From: Voacanga thouarsii
Taxonomy: Eukaryota > Streptophyta > Magnoliopsida > Gentianales > Apocynaceae
Length of the DNA: 64,000 bases
Assembly (NCBI GenBank): GCA_026120185.1
Contig: JANUWF010001942.1
Coordinates: 3,038,001-3,102,000, forward strand
Reading direction: 5' to 3'
Part shown: positions 11,100-22,838 of the stretch, piece after piece
Layout: every line of letters begins with the position of its first letter
Position numbering within the stretch: the stretch's first letter is position 1
Notes under the pieces: generated by a model
The model's input: the letters and a program-made list of their open reading frames with translations, nothing else
Told to the model about the DNA's origin: nothing
The model's database searches: none
Made by a program: the position numbers and the translations under genes

Positions 11100-14000
11100 T
11101 GTAACACCCCACGACTACGTACCCTAAAAGGGCGGGGATGTCACCCCGTCCTGTAGGACAAGGGGTCTTTAGAACGAGGTATAAAATATAAAGGCAATCT
11201 CCAAAAGGATCCACTTAGATAAATAAAGAAATACTCTTATTACATCAAGCCCAACTTAGAGCAAAACGGAATAAAACAAAATATTGTTTAGAAGCATAAG
11301 CAACAAATGTCTCCTAGAACGGATAGAGAAAATAACAAAAGTTTCAACTATTACATGCCCCGCTGACTCAGCACAGTCTATCTCCTGAAAACATGACGTA
11401 AAACAGTGTGAGAATAAATCTCAGTAAGTCCTGTGTGTGCACATGGTGTTTTAAATAGTTCGTGTATGCAAAGTGTAAAATATTTGTAGAAATAATTTGG
11501 CAAGCCATAAACAATCTCTTTTCGCAAGGAGTGGGTTTTTCTCATTGTCACACTTTGTACAAAATAAATCCTCCACTCGGATAAAAGTCATGTCACCACA
11601 CGTTGGGCCCCATGAGAACAAATTGGCCAAGGCACCACACTTTGTGCACCTTGTCCGGACCAGATTACCACACGTTGGGCGTTCTAATCAAGGTGAGTGT
11701 ACAGCCCACCGGGTGAGATACTCCTCCATCTCTACATCCAACAAAACCATCCGGGTGTCCATGTCGGACTGGCCAGACCAACCAACACTGTCGCCTTTTC
11801 GAGCAGAGTTTATCTTCTGGAGGTGGCCTCCTGCCAGAAGACTTACGCTAGCCCTCCAAGACTAGTATTGTTAGCCTACCCTTATTAAGTACTCAATGAA
11901 CATATCCGTCAATTCCTGATTCAAAATATTTCCAAACCTTGGCTTTGTAAAACGTGGTTTTCTTTAAAAGAGATTTCTAAAAATTTAAGGAAAAGAATAG
12001 TTTTCTTGATAAAACCGTTAGTTTGACAAAACCATTTAAAGAATAAATATCCACGTTTACAACCCAAGCAAACATAGTTTAACAAATAGCTTTACAAAGA
12101 TGCACAACATGGACTTGCCATCACCACATTTAACAAAACAGTTTATAAAAGGACTTACCATCACAACGTTTAATAAAAGAGTTTATGCAAGGACTTACTT
12201 GATATGCCTCAGATAAACGTGATAAATTCACAGCTGGCTTTCCTCAATTATCCTCCTGATCTAAACCATATAATATCATGATTAGAGTCTCAATTAATTC
12301 AAACATGCTCTAATCCCATTTATTTTCATAACAATTCGCAATCTCCTATTTAATTCCAAGTAAACTATTCAATCCCCAAAGATCATATATTACGACCACA
12401 TGTTCATCTCGCAAATAAACACCAATAAACTTTACTTTCGGCATCTAGGGAGGGTATTCCCTTACCTTCAACTACCGGGTAATGAGGTCTCGATGCTCCT
12501 ATGGTGATCGTCCCGAGTTTGCTTGAAAAGAAGAGAAAAGCTACCTCCTTTGCTCCTCTTGACCGAAAATTAAAGAAGAAGAGGAAATCAGCCTCTCTAG
12601 GGCGTGATTTAAGGGTAGAAGAAAGAGAAAAGAATCATTAGAGAAAACGGCATCAAGAGGTTGAAAGGATTTGTGCTTACCTTAAGGTGTGTTCGACTTT
12701 TGGCTTAGAATAGCTCTTGTGTTTTCGAAAATTTGCAGAGAGAAGTTGCTGAAATTTTTGTGTAGAATGGAGAGGGTAGACGGTTGCTAGGATTTAAAGT
12801 TGGAGAAGATTGGCTGAGGGTTAGATGGTGATGTTTAGATAGACTCCTAATGGCTTTAGGTTTCTTGGACAGCAAAAGCGAAATTTCAGCTTGTTGCGCG
12901 TCTCCTTACTGTCGATTTTAGGGGAGTTTAATGGAGGAAAAGATTCTGCAATCTTACTCCTTTATGCTGGCCGAAATACTACTCAAAGGAAGGGCTGAAT
13001 GTGTTCAGAATTTTGGGCCAAACAAGGAAGAGTTTGAGTGAGTTTTGATGACTGAAAAATCCTGTGCAAGTGCTGTGAAAATTCTGTGCAAGTGTAGCAA
13101 GTTTTGGACTGTTTTGGCTGCTGCAATTCTACCAGAATTTCCAGAGGAAAATTGAGGGCTTTGGGTGCTGAAAATAGCTTGATCAGTTGGGGTTTTTCAT
13201 TGGGTTATGTATGCAGAATTTCGGTTGGAGTAGGAGTTCAAAGCTGGCTGAAATTCCTGCACAAAGCTGACCGAATTTTCTGTGTACAAGCTGGACGAAT
13301 TTCAGTGTTTTTGTGTGAATAAAATTCTGGTTTTGTGCAGCTAAGGTACCCTGAATTGATGAGGAATATTTAGGTGTTTTGAGCTAGGATTTATAGAGTT
13401 GGATTGTTGCTAAGAAGCTGGAATTTTCGGACAGCTTATGTTGTTACAAAGCTGCCGAAATTCAGCTAGGAAAAGGAAGAAAATCCTAGTTGAATTTGGA
13501 TTGAAATAAAATTTTATTTTATCAAGGATTTGGATAGGATTTCCTCTAGTCCTAGAAGAGTTTGGATTGAGCTACAAGTCCTCCAAGAAGTGGCGGCACT
13601 TGCTGGAATTTTTTTCCAGATTTTTAGCTAACATTCTAGGATTAAAATCAACAAAATTTCCTACTAGGAAAAGGATTCATTAGTTCCACCTATCCATGGC
13701 AACATCTATCTAGCTAAAATCAAGCTAATATTTTAATTACTAGCTAGGGTTTTTTTTCGAAAATCCTAAGGAACACAAGCTGAAAATTAAAGGTGAACTT
13801 TATTCACATCAAAGTCCTTGAATTTAGGAAATAAATATATAAACTTATTTCCTTGGAGTAAAAATACTAAAATTTCTCTAGGATAGCTAGATTCTTTTTT
13901 TGGCCGAGATAAGAAATGGTCTAAGGAAAAGAATTTCAAGAAGAGAAACTAGCTTCACAAAAGGTAGTATTCGAACTCGGGTCACCAAAGGAAATCACCA

Positions 14001-14278
14001 ACCTCCCCGCTATTCCAAAACAACTCCAATGCTAATTTTTCTACATGAAGTTCTTACCACCCCAATACTCATCCTTCCAATTCTTCGACCAAACCTCCCT
14101 TAACCAAGTCTTTAACAACACAACTTTTTCACATCAATTAATTCAAATGCAAGAGCAACGGAAAAATTCATATGCATCATGCAAATAAAATTATTCTAGC
14201 TACCACATAAAATGCAAGATGCTATGCAATGCATGACTTTTCCCCATAGTCAAAGGTGGTTTTGGGCGGGGTATTACA
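11100..14278 (-). repeat. Gyp-1 5' LTR
   Basis: This is the partner of 2159-5376, differing by scattered substitutions and a deletion of about 40 bp near 11768. In element sense it precedes the PBS and so carries the promoter. I did not place a TATA box confidently. Confidence 0.92.
13963..14016 (-). other. tRNA-like module in Gyp-1 5' LTR
   Basis: This is the same module as near 5061-5116. The box B-like part (CCCGAGTTCGAATAC, 13967-13981 on the minus strand) differs by one base in its tail. Confidence 0.45.
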
Positions 14279-15315
14279 ATAGCGTGTATAGGAAACTTGA
14301 AGGCATTAATGTGGTTTTTCTTGTCTTGTATGTGGATGACATTCTACTCATTGGAAATGATGTAGGGTCATTGTTATCTACAAAGGTTTGGCTATCTAGT
14401 CAATTCAGTATGAAGGACTTGGGAGAAGCTAGCTACATTCTCGAGATTAGACTTCTTAGAAATAGGAAGCAGAGAATGTTAGGATTATCCCAAGCAGCAT
14501 ACATTGACAAAATGCTAGCCAGGTATAGCATGGACTCATGCAAGGGAGCTCTAATTTCTTGCAGACATGGGTTGTCACTTTTTTCAAGGAACTGTCCTAA
14601 GTCTCAAGAAGAAAATGACAGAATGAGTAGGATTCCCTACGCTTTGACTGTGGGAAGTCTCATGTACGCCATGCTGTGTACTAAGCCAAATATCTGCTTT
14701 GCCGTCGTAGGCTTGGTTAGTAGATATCAGTCAAACCCTGGAGAGGTTCATTAGTAAGCTGTAAAGCATATACTTAAGTACCTCAAGGGGACAAGAGATT
14801 ATATGCTAGTTTACACGGCTGATGACTTGGTTCCTACAAGATACACAGACGCAGACTTCCAAGAGGATAAGGATGAGAGAAAATCCACTAGTGGATATAT
14901 CTTCACCTTGTCTGAAGGAGCTATTTCATAGAGGAGTATCAAGTAATCTTGCATTGCTGACTCAACCATGGAAGCTGAGTATGTGGCAGCTTCGGAGGCA
15001 TCCAAGGAAGAAGTCTGGCTCCGGAAGTTCCTTTTAGAACTTGGAGTCGTGCCATACATGGACATGCTGATTATGATGTATTGTAATAACACTAGAGTAG
15101 TATCACAATCAAAAGAACCTCGGAACCACAAGAAGGGGAAGCATATCGAGAAGAAGTACCACCTGATCCGAGATTTCATCCAGAGATGGGAAGTTGTGGT
15201 GGAACAGATTGCCTCTGAGAATAATCTAGCAGATCCATTCACCAAGCCTTTGGCTGAGAGAGTTTTCAAGAGACACTTAGACGCCATAGGGGTGGGCACC
15301 TACGGACTTACTTAG
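14279..15315 (+). pseudogene. Cop-1 C-terminal RT and RNase H (broken)
   Basis: The RT resumes in the frame VYRKLEG and shows the catalytic LYVDDILLIG at about 14326-14355. RT connection motifs (SMKDLGEASYILEI, YALTVGSLMYAMLCTKP) follow. After a stop near 14754, RNase H reads YTDADFQEDKDERKSTSGY around 14840-14895, STMEAEYVAASEASKEEVWL around 14965-15020, and ADPFTKPLAERVF around 15230. Stops occur near 14754, 14930 and 14946. The reading ends at the TAG at 15313-15315, then the PPT. Confidence 0.9.
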
Positions 15316-15326
15316 TCTTAGAGTGC

Positions 15327-15337
15327 AAGTGGGAGAT
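15327..15337 (+). promoter_or_regulatory. Cop-1 polypurine tract
   Basis: AAGTGGGAGAT lies immediately upstream of the LTR start TGTTGGGATG. The same sequence context occurs before the beta LTR at 24517. Confidence 0.8.
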
Positions 15338-17142
15338 TGTTGGGATGTATGCCCTCTTAGACTAGGTTTTTGATGTAAAAAAATCAAATGTTTTAATAAA
15401 AAAATTTATTTTCAGAAATTGTTTGTGAATTTACAATTTTATTTGTGCACAATTACGTTTGAAAAAGACCTATTGTGTTTAAGTAAGTGGTCCATGTGAA
15501 TGGAGGTCTTTCACAGTAAGGTATGGATCACGGGTTACTTAACACATAAACTTTTGTTCTTAACTGATTCATGAGAATAGGAATCTCATTCTGTTTAGGT
15601 TATTATGTTGTGAATTCTAAATAGGAAATGGCTTACCTTTAGCCAGTGAGTAGTTCACTCACTTCATGACATAAGCGTATTTTGAATACGTAGAACATGA
15701 CCTGTAGTAATGGTTTCTAAAAGTACTATATGGTAGAAACTTAGACTACTACCGTTACAGCGTAGACTAGTACTCTACGACTTGAGTATAAGTTGGTGGT
15801 CTGACGAAGCTGGAAGCATATTCTTTGATATGCTATAGTTGAGGTTCTATGTAAGGCCAATATACCTGCATGTTAGGTATGTGTAACTAGTTAGTTAAGA
15901 CAAACTTGTACAAGACAGTTTCTATACTATATCGCCCCTTGTGGTTGTCTGAATGATCTAAATATCTAGGGCTCTGGGAAACATGACTTGGATGTTTGCT
16001 TTAGAGTAGCTCCCTTGGAAAGCGAAAACAATCCTGGAAGTTGTGGATCATTGGACTAGAGGCCTAAGAATGGAAGATGTCATTTAGAGAGGTGTTAGTA
16101 CACTTCTTCCTCTCTAAATGTACTGTGATGTATAGAGGGGTATTTTAGTCATTACACCTATAGGTCAGAGACTTTGCTAATGCAGCACTGTCCTTAGGGT
16201 CAATATTTTCTTATGGTGATATTGAGAAATATTTAAAATGCAAAATACAGCTATTTATATGGCAAGGGTATTTTAGTCATTTTAGTAGCCAATGCGGTGT
16301 GTCTTTTGGTCCCCAATATATACCGTGAGACCTAATTAATTACGGGCTAAGGAATTAAATTAAATTAAATGGAATTTATTTTATTTAAGTCGCCTGATTT
16401 AATTATTAGGCTAGAATAAAATAAAGGTCCATGGAGAGAGAGAATTAATTACATTAGTTTAGTGGGTTAATTAATTATGCAGGGTTTTGGACTAATTTGA
16501 ATAATTAGGGATTAACCTGGGACAAAATTGATTTAGGCTTATTTAATTGGACTGGTTTATTTGGGCTAGAAAAATTAATTATTTGTTGAGCCATTAAGTT
16601 GGTTCTAACTAGAATAATTAATTAAGCCCAAAAGGTTAAACTAAGAGTCCAATGACCCAGTCCAGTTTAACCTAGGGTTTTATTTAAGTTAAATAGGAGG
16701 ATTGGAAACAAGGTTGTGGTGGTCACACACTCTCTGAGAGACGGCTTCTTCTCTATGGAAAAAGGCTAGGTGTCTTTCTCACTCTCTCCAGAAAAATTCC
16801 CTAGCCTGTTAGTTGTTCACCAAACGGTAGTTAGGCAGGCTATATACTGGAAGACCGAGAGTTTGGCGTTCACATACATGCAAAGACGGAGTAGGAGGCT
16901 TGCAGGAATCGCACCAGAGGCTTCCACCAGCACACCTACCTCAGTTGCGCACGTTCTGGTCCAGCCACCTTTGAAAGAAGTAGCGGTAAAATTTTTAAAG
17001 TCTCGGGATTCAGATAGGGCGCAACTGGCGCCGGCTAGGGCTGCTGGAGTCTGCGCCGGTCCTACCCTGGAATTCCTGTTCTTGCTTTTTCCAGTTTTTT
17101 TTATGTTCGCTTCCCTGTGTTCTCCCACTTTCCGTGCCTTCA
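15338..17142 (+). repeat. Cop-1 3' LTR (alpha family, variant second half)
   Basis: The LTR starts TGTTGGGATGTATGCCC and ends at about ...GCCTTCA. The first 1 kb matches the LTRs of Cop-3 and Cop-9 (21101-22838 inverted, 53388-55134). From about 16345 the sequence differs from them except for short blocks, for example CGGAGTAGGAGG near 16885 and the region before the end. It contains a TGGCGCCGGCTA block at 17026-17037, which Cop-3 and Cop-9 carry in their leaders instead. The 125-codon ORF at 16770 is not supported as a gene. The right edge is defined only by the switch to Cop-2 sequence. Confidence 0.8.
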
Positions 17143-17800
17143 ACTAAATCATCAACTCTATAAACAAGCATATAATCCCCCGTTCCCTTCAGGTACTTAA
17201 ATATATACTTTATAGCTTGCTAATGTTCTTCCCCTAGGTTTGACTTAATATCTACTAATTATATTTACTGTAAAATAAATGTCTAGTCTTGTACAAAGCA
17301 TATCATACATTAGACTTCTCACTACTGAGGCATAGGTAATTTTTCTCATTTTTCCTTTCCTTCCTGTATCTTAGGACACTATTTGGAATATAAGGTCAAC
17401 CGTGCCTATCAGACAAAGTGAATGCAAGATTACTAATTGCTCCTCTATAAAATAGCCCGATCAGATAAACTGAAAACACATCCACTAGTGGATTTTTTTC
17501 ATCTTTATCCACCTAGAAGTTTAAGTCAGTGTAATCGGTAGGAACTAAATCATCAGCTCTGTAAACAAGCATATAATCCCTCGTTCCCTTCAGGTACATA
17601 AGTATATGCTTTACAGCTTGCTAATATTCTTCCCTTGGGTTTAACTGATATCTATTAACCATGTCTACTGTAAAGCAGGTATCTATCTTTGTATAAAGCA
17701 TGACATACATGAGACTTCTTATTGCTAAGACATAGGTAATCTTACTTATTCTTTCCATTTCTTCCTGTAGCATAGGACACTGATTGGAAGATAAGGCCAA
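17143..17800 (-). repeat. Tandem partial duplication inside Cop-2 RNase H region
   Basis: About 250 bp at 17143-17395 (ACTAAATCATCAACTC...) recurs at about 17548-17800 with perhaps 80% identity by eye. The stretch between holds RNase H sequence (DKDE...GAIS). In element sense the protein therefore runs into RNase H and jumps back to the connection domain. Confidence 0.75.
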
Positions 17801-19270
17801 TCCATGCCTAAAGGGTATAATTGCCTTTTTAAATTGATCCATGCTAAACGTAGCCAATATGTTGCCAATATAAGTAGATTAGGATATGCCTAACATTCTT
17901 TGCTTCTTTTCCCTAAGAAGATTTATACCTAGAATGTAGCTAGCTTCTTCTATATCTTTTATACTAAATTGACTTGATAGCCAAACTTTTATAGATGATA
18001 ATATCCTTACATTTTTTTCCAATGAGTAGAATATCATGTACATAAAGTAGCATAAAAGATACGATGTTCCTTTCTACCTTCCTATATACGCATGATTCAT
18101 CTACATTTTATATTAAACTATAAGACTTTACAGTCTTATCAAAATATATGTTCCATACACGTGATACTTACTTAAGTCCATAAATGGACTTCTTAAGCTT
18201 GTAGACCATATGTTCTTGGCTTTTCACAATAAAGCCTTTAGGTTAGGACATATAGATGTCTTCACTAAGATAGCTACTGAGAAAGGCTGTCTTGATATCC
18301 ATTTACCATATCTCATAGTTATAATGATATGTGATGATTGCCAAGAGAATGTGAATGGACTTAAGTATGGCAATAGGTGAAAAGGTCTCCTCATAATCGA
18401 TCACTTCTTTCTGAGTACAACCTTTTGCAACGAACTTTGCTTTCCCTTGTATACCTACTTATACCCTATGAGTTTAATCTATTCAGGTGTAGTGATAAGA
18501 TCCTAGACTTGATTGAGATACATAGACTCAATCTTAGCATCCATTGCTACTTACCATTTGTCTATATCAGTATTAGCAATGGCCTCATCGTATCTAATGG
18601 GATCTTGTTCTTGATAGTCGGAGACTACCTTAAAAGCTTCTCTAGTCCATCTTTCTATAACTCTAGATATCCTTCTACTGCAACATGGTTCATTTTATAT
18701 GGGAGCATCTGGTTGTGCCACTTTGGGTTCCTCAACTAGGGTACTAGAAGTTGAAATATCAATTAACTTCTCTTCTAATTCCACCTTAGTCGAGACCTTA
18801 GTAGATGCACTTTGTTCATCCTTCAAGTATCTAGTATGAATACTCATAAGTACCTTTTGCTTGAGGATGATAAAAGTATCCATCCTTCATTCCTTTTGGT
18901 TACCCTACGAAGTAGCACAATTCCGATTGTGGGACTAGCATACTTCTCATTTGTCAATACATAAGTTAGACAACCTCATACCATGAGATGATTCATACTA
19001 AGCTTTTGTCCTATCCACATCTTATAAGGTGTCCTAAGTACTGATTTGGAAGGCACCAAGTCTAAAATATATGCTGCTATCTCTAGAGCATATCTCCAAA
19101 AAGAAATAGGAATAGTTACATGACTCATCATACTTATGACTATTTCTATCAAAGTTCTATTTCTTCTCTCAGCCATTCTATTCAACTGAAGAGTCCCAGG
19201 TGCAATTAGCTAAGATACTATTTCCTGATGTGCCAAGTAGTCCTTGAATTCACCAAGAAGGGACTCTCTA
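17143..19270 (-). pseudogene. Cop-2: minus-strand copia pol remnant (IN, RT, RNase H)
   Basis: Reading leftwards from 19270, the integrase part has NRMAERRNRTLIEI and PSKSVLRTPYKMW (18976-19185). RT follows with a degenerate YVDD region near 18050 (reading VHDILLIG). RT/RNase H connection sequence lies at 17621-17857 (MSxITYVLAIRSLMY) and then RNase H. The sequence is alpha-like but clearly more diverged than Cop-1 and Cop-9. It lacks gag, protease and LTRs in the window. It is cut on the right by the chromovirus LTR at 19271 and on the left by the Cop-1 LTR. A segment of its RNase H region is duplicated. Confidence 0.82.
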
Positions 19271-20231
19271 TGTAAAACCCTACCTAAGCCTACCCTAGGA
19301 TTAGAGGGAAGGGATGCATTTCATGGCATATTACATGAACATAAATTTTCTGGATGAATTTTTGTATTTTAGAATTGTTTATATATGGTCTATATGAATT
19401 CTATGTGCTTGATGAGCGTTGGGGGTAATTAGGGAATTTTACTTGGAGATGAGAGAATGAGAAGTTTAGGACTTAGAGGGGAAGAAATTAAATTGGGAAA
19501 ATAGGAAAATAAGAATTAATATAGTTAAGTGGATATAGCTTTGTGGTTAATTCCTAAGGACTTAAGTTCAAATCCGATCAACTAAGAATTATTTTCGATT
19601 ATCCTAACTAGTATTTGAAATTTATTTCTTGCATTCCATGAATCTGGGAATGATGTCTTGAGAAATCATAATGGTAATTTTTTAACCATATGATCTTATT
19701 CTAAAGGAAATCTAGAAGAGTTTTAGTTTCCTTTATTTATGTAATCTATGTTTTAACACATTTGAATTTGAAAATACTTTTAAATCTTGAATTATTTATT
19801 TTCTTATATTGTTCTAAATTCTTCTGGTCTTGGAATTCAAAAATAAAATTCCAGTCTTTTGGAAACATATGGCTGAACCTTAGGAGCAAAATAGGAGTGT
19901 CAGAGGAGTATTTGACTTCCAAATTGAATTACCAATTTTCTCTCCTAAGAAACCTCATATTTTGTTCTTCTTGTTTTGGTGAAAAGTTGGGAATTATTTT
20001 GCTTTCTTTCTTAGCTAAATTCGCTCACTCTACTCCTCTACGTGACCGAAATTGGGCAGCTAAGTTGCTTCCTTTCTCTTGCAGACTAACAACCGTCCTT
20101 GGGAGCAAAAGCTGGAAAATTCTTAGAGAATTTTGGACTTCTCTTAGCTTACTTAAACTAGAAAATTCCAGCTAGGTTGTAAACCATTTAACAAGGACAA
20201 AAATATCCAACTTCGTTCTTATTGCCTTACG
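19271..20231 (+). mobile_element. Partial chromovirus LTR, plus strand
   Basis: It starts TGTAAAACCCTACC right after Cop-2 integrase sequence. Its first 300 bp align in order with the element-sense LTR of Gyp-2: AAACCC, then ACCCTAG, GGGATGCAT and the tRNA-like module. The rest contains CCGAAATT and AGCTGG motifs like those of the other chromovirus LTRs. The right end is lost near 20231, where Tat-like sequence begins. A candidate left target duplication is CTCTA (19266-19270), but no partner is visible. The 137-codon ORF at 19762 is not a recognised protein. Confidence 0.72.
19523..19585 (+). other. tRNA-like module in the LTR at 19271
   Basis: A D-arm-like TAAGTGGATATAGC (about 19525-19538) is followed 25 bp later by a box B-like AAGTTCAAATCCG (19564-19576). 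Position from the LTR start is about 255-315 bp, the same as in Gyp-1 and Gyp-2. Confidence 0.5.
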
Positions 20232-20383
20232 AAAAGGGGAGCCGATGGCACTATCGATCAGTTACACTTTCGATGAATATAAACAGTCCGATGGAAAGAT
20301 GAATGGATGAGCTGAACCTTTTTTAATAGACGTGGGTTCCTTGAACTTACTATAGAAAGGGTTCAAGAAAGCAGAAATATTGC
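20232..20383 (-). mobile_element. Fragment of a Tat-type Ty3/gypsy LTR
   Basis: On the minus strand the block CCCTTTCTATAGTAAGTTC followed by AAGGAACCC, then CATCGG motifs and ATCGGCTCC, parallels the end of the Gyp-3 LTR (59860-59990). About 150 bp remain between a broken chromovirus LTR and the truncated end of Cop-3. It has no coding sequence. Confidence 0.6.
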
Positions 20384-21084
20384 ATGCAAATATATTCCTC
20401 GAATATTAACTAATATTTTCATGCAAATATATTCCTCGAATATTAACTATTGCAAAATATTAACTTCGCCTGGTATGGGACCTAAAACCAAAAGAAAATT
20501 GCAAGAAAAATTAAGAAAATTTCTCCTTGGTCCACTGCAATCGCCACACTGGATCATGCACCCATATACATTATAGTTCATAGCACCCGCCGCACAGAAC
20601 TAAGACTCACGAGAAAACCAGTGCGCATGGACGGCCTTCCAGACCATAGCCGGCGCCGGTTCTGGTCTAGACTGCCAAGACCGGTCTTCTAAACCATAGC
20701 CGGCGCCGGTTCTGGCACCCTAAGCCAGCACAGGTTTCGGTCTGGACGCCGGATCCTGCAGTTTTTTCTGCGAATTTCTTCTACACAGCCTTCTGCACCT
20801 GCCCCCTGGTTTTTCCTCACAGCTTCTAGCTTTGATGGCTCTCTGATTTCAAACTAAATACAATGAAATCAACCAAAACCAACAATCACCTATACCCTTC
20901 CAAATTGAGTTTACACGGTTGTTCTATGAAAGCATGGAAATTACAGAGAGCCTATGCTTCTACTGCGAAGCTTACAACAATACCTATCCTATACCAAAAC
21001 AGCGAAGGATCACAGGCTTAAGCACCAAACAATGATCTTCTCCATTTTTATTAACTAACATGCTCCCTAAGCTAATCAAACAAC
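20384..21084 (-). other. Cop-3 leader with GC-rich palindromes
   Basis: This is non-coding leader. CCGGCGCCGG, a perfect 10 bp palindrome, occurs at 20650-20659 and 20700-20709 within a roughly 50 bp duplicated unit. I found no gag start before the truncation. Confidence 0.65.
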
Positions 21085-21100
21085 ATGCTCTGATACCAAT
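21085..21100 (-). promoter_or_regulatory. Cop-3 primer-binding site
   Basis: The minus strand reads ATTGGTATCAGAGCATG next to the LTR end. This is the intact initiator tRNA-Met type PBS. Confidence 0.9.
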
Positions 21101-22838
21101 TGTTGGTTTGACAGAAAATAGAGAAGCATGTTGCAGAAACGGAGAGCAAACAGAGGCAAAGAAAAACCATGAAGAGTAGTAGCATGGAAGCATTTAAAAC
21201 ATACCTCTGGGTGCCTTAAAACTCTTAGGTTGTGAAAGAATGGATTGAACCACAGGGACAGCCCCTTCTTGCTTGCTTGATGAAGCTTCAAGTTGAAAAC
21301 CTGCTAACCTCCTACACCGCCTTGTTTGCATGAACGATGAACGCCAAAGCTTTTTGGTTGTCAGAATATTCCACTTCCTAATTCTTTGTTGGTGAAATAA
21401 AGGGTGAAGAGGAATGATCTCAAGAGGAGGAATCCTCTTAACTTTCTTGGTGAACCAAAGGTTGAGCAGAAAATCAACAACCTTCCAACCTCTTGTATTC
21501 TTTGCTAATATAAAGAACAAGAGAACCAAAGGTCACAAGAGAGAGAGTTCTCCCTTCTTTGCTCTTTGGTTAACCATATCAAGAGGAGAACCAAAGGTCA
21601 CGAGAGAGAGAGAGAGAGGGCTTAGGTTCTTTTCATTCACCTCAAGAGACGGAGGTCTCTTATTCTAAATCTGAGAATTCCAAACAATTCTCCAATTGCA
21701 ATTGGAACCTATGAAATTCTCAGAATTATAAATTGGCCCATCAACTTCTCTTTCTTGTAATAAACCCCACTATATTATCAAATAACATCTTGAGTATATA
21801 TTCCTCTTCAACTGAGACCAATTCCTCAACCTAAAATTAATTAGGACTTACGGGCTATTCCGAGGACCAAAAAGACACATCGCCTTGGCTACTAAAATGA
21901 CTAAAATACCCCTGCTATATAAATAGATGTATTTTACATTTTAAATATTTCCAAATATCACCATAAGAAAATATTGACCCCAAGGACAATGCTGCGTTAG
22001 CAAAGTCTCCGACCTATAGGTGTAATGACTAAAATACCCCTCTATACATCGCCGTACATTTAGAGAGGAAGAAGTGTACTAACATCTCTCTAAATGACAT
22101 CTATCATCCTTAGGCCTCTAGTCTAATGATCCACGACTTCTTGGAGTGTTTTTCCGCTTTCCAAGGGAGATGCCCTAAAGTGAACATCCAAGTTATGTTT
22201 CCCAGGGCCCTGGATATTCAGATCATTCAGACAACCACAAGGGACGATATAGTATAGAAACTATCTTGTACAAGTCTGTCTTAACTAACTAGTCACATAT
22301 ACCCAACATGCAAGTATATTGGCCCTATGATAGAACCTCAACTATACCATATCAAAGTATATGCTTCCAGTTTCGTCAGACCACCAACTCATACTCAAGT
22401 CGTAGAGTAATAGTCCACGCTGTAACGGTAGTAGTCTCAGTTTTTACCATATATTACTTTTAAGAAACCACTACTACAGGTCCTATTCTACATACTCGAA
22501 ATACACTTATGTCATGAAGTGAGTGGACTACTCACTGGCTAAAGGTAAGCCATTCCCTATTTGAAATTCATAACATAATAACCTAGACATGATGAGATTC
22601 TCATTCTCATCAATCGGTTAAGAACGAATGTCTATGTGTTAAGTAGCCCGTGATCCATATACCTTACTGTGAAAGACCTCCATTCACATGGACCACTTAC
22701 TTAAACACAATGGGTTTTTTCCAAACGACATTGTACACAAAAAAGTAAATTCATAAACGAATTCTGAAAATAAATTCTTTTATTAAAACATTCAATTTTT
22801 TATATTAGAAACTAGTCTAAGAGGGCATATTCCTAACA
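21101..22838 (-). repeat. Cop-3 5' LTR
   Basis: It is about 1.74 kb with TG/CA edges and belongs to the same subfamily as the Cop-9 LTR. It has the conserved ATGTTAT-type hairpin near 21772-21788. A GA-rich stretch near 21600-21620 lies in its second half. Confidence 0.88.

Larger units (their letters stand above)
2159..14278 (-). mobile_element. Gyp-1: Ty3/gypsy chromovirus (Tekay/Del-like), near full length
   Basis: Two long terminal repeats of about 3.2 kb (2159-5376 and 11100-14278) face the same way and bound a 5.7 kb internal region coded on the minus strand. In element sense the LTR begins TGTAATACCCC and ends GGGGTGTTACA. An initiator-Met-type PBS, an extra pre-gag ORF, gag, protease, RT, RNase H, integrase, chromodomain and PPT follow in order. 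It sits in the RT of Cop-1. The 5 bp flanks, ATGTG (2154-2158) and ATAGC (14279-14283), match poorly. The right junction looks mutated by one insertion and one substitution relative to the Cop-1 reading frame. LTR differences of a few percent by eye suggest moderate age. Confidence 0.93.
1..17142 (+). mobile_element. Cop-1: Ty1/copia element (family alpha), 5' end outside window, split by Gyp-1
   Basis: A plus-strand copia element enters the window inside its gag zinc knuckle and runs through protease, integrase and the first half of RT to 2158. It resumes at 14279 with the YVDD half of RT, RNase H, a polypurine tract and the 3' LTR ending near 17142. The RT reading is broken exactly where the chromovirus Gyp-1 sits: residues up to the proline-cysteine-valine region lie left of it and the continuation lies right of it. 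The same family occurs as Cop-3, Cop-5, Cop-8 and Cop-9. It is dead, with many stops. Its right LTR abuts the minus-strand remnant Cop-2, so Cop-1 probably inserted into Cop-2; the left target duplication is outside the window. Confidence 0.9.
20384..22838 (-). mobile_element. Cop-3: alpha-family copia, LTR plus leader only
   Basis: In element sense an LTR runs from 22838 (TGTTAGGAATATGCCC) to 21101 (...TGTCAAACCAACA). A PBS and about 700 bp of leader follow, ending near 20384. No gag or pol remains. The whole piece matches Cop-9 53388 to about 55760 in inverted orientation. It interrupts or truncates Cop-4, whose pol begins at 22839. A 36-38 bp piece of the leader is tandemly duplicated at about 20385-20455. 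Confidence 0.85.

Noticed and set aside
16770..17147. 125-codon ORF near the end of the Cop-1 LTR
   Set aside because: Lies in LTR sequence with no recognisable domain; overlapping antisense ORF of similar length.
19762..20175. 137-codon ORF in the partial chromovirus LTR
   Set aside because: AT-rich low-complexity translation (Leu/Phe/Ser); sits in LTR sequence and has no homologue in the related LTRs.
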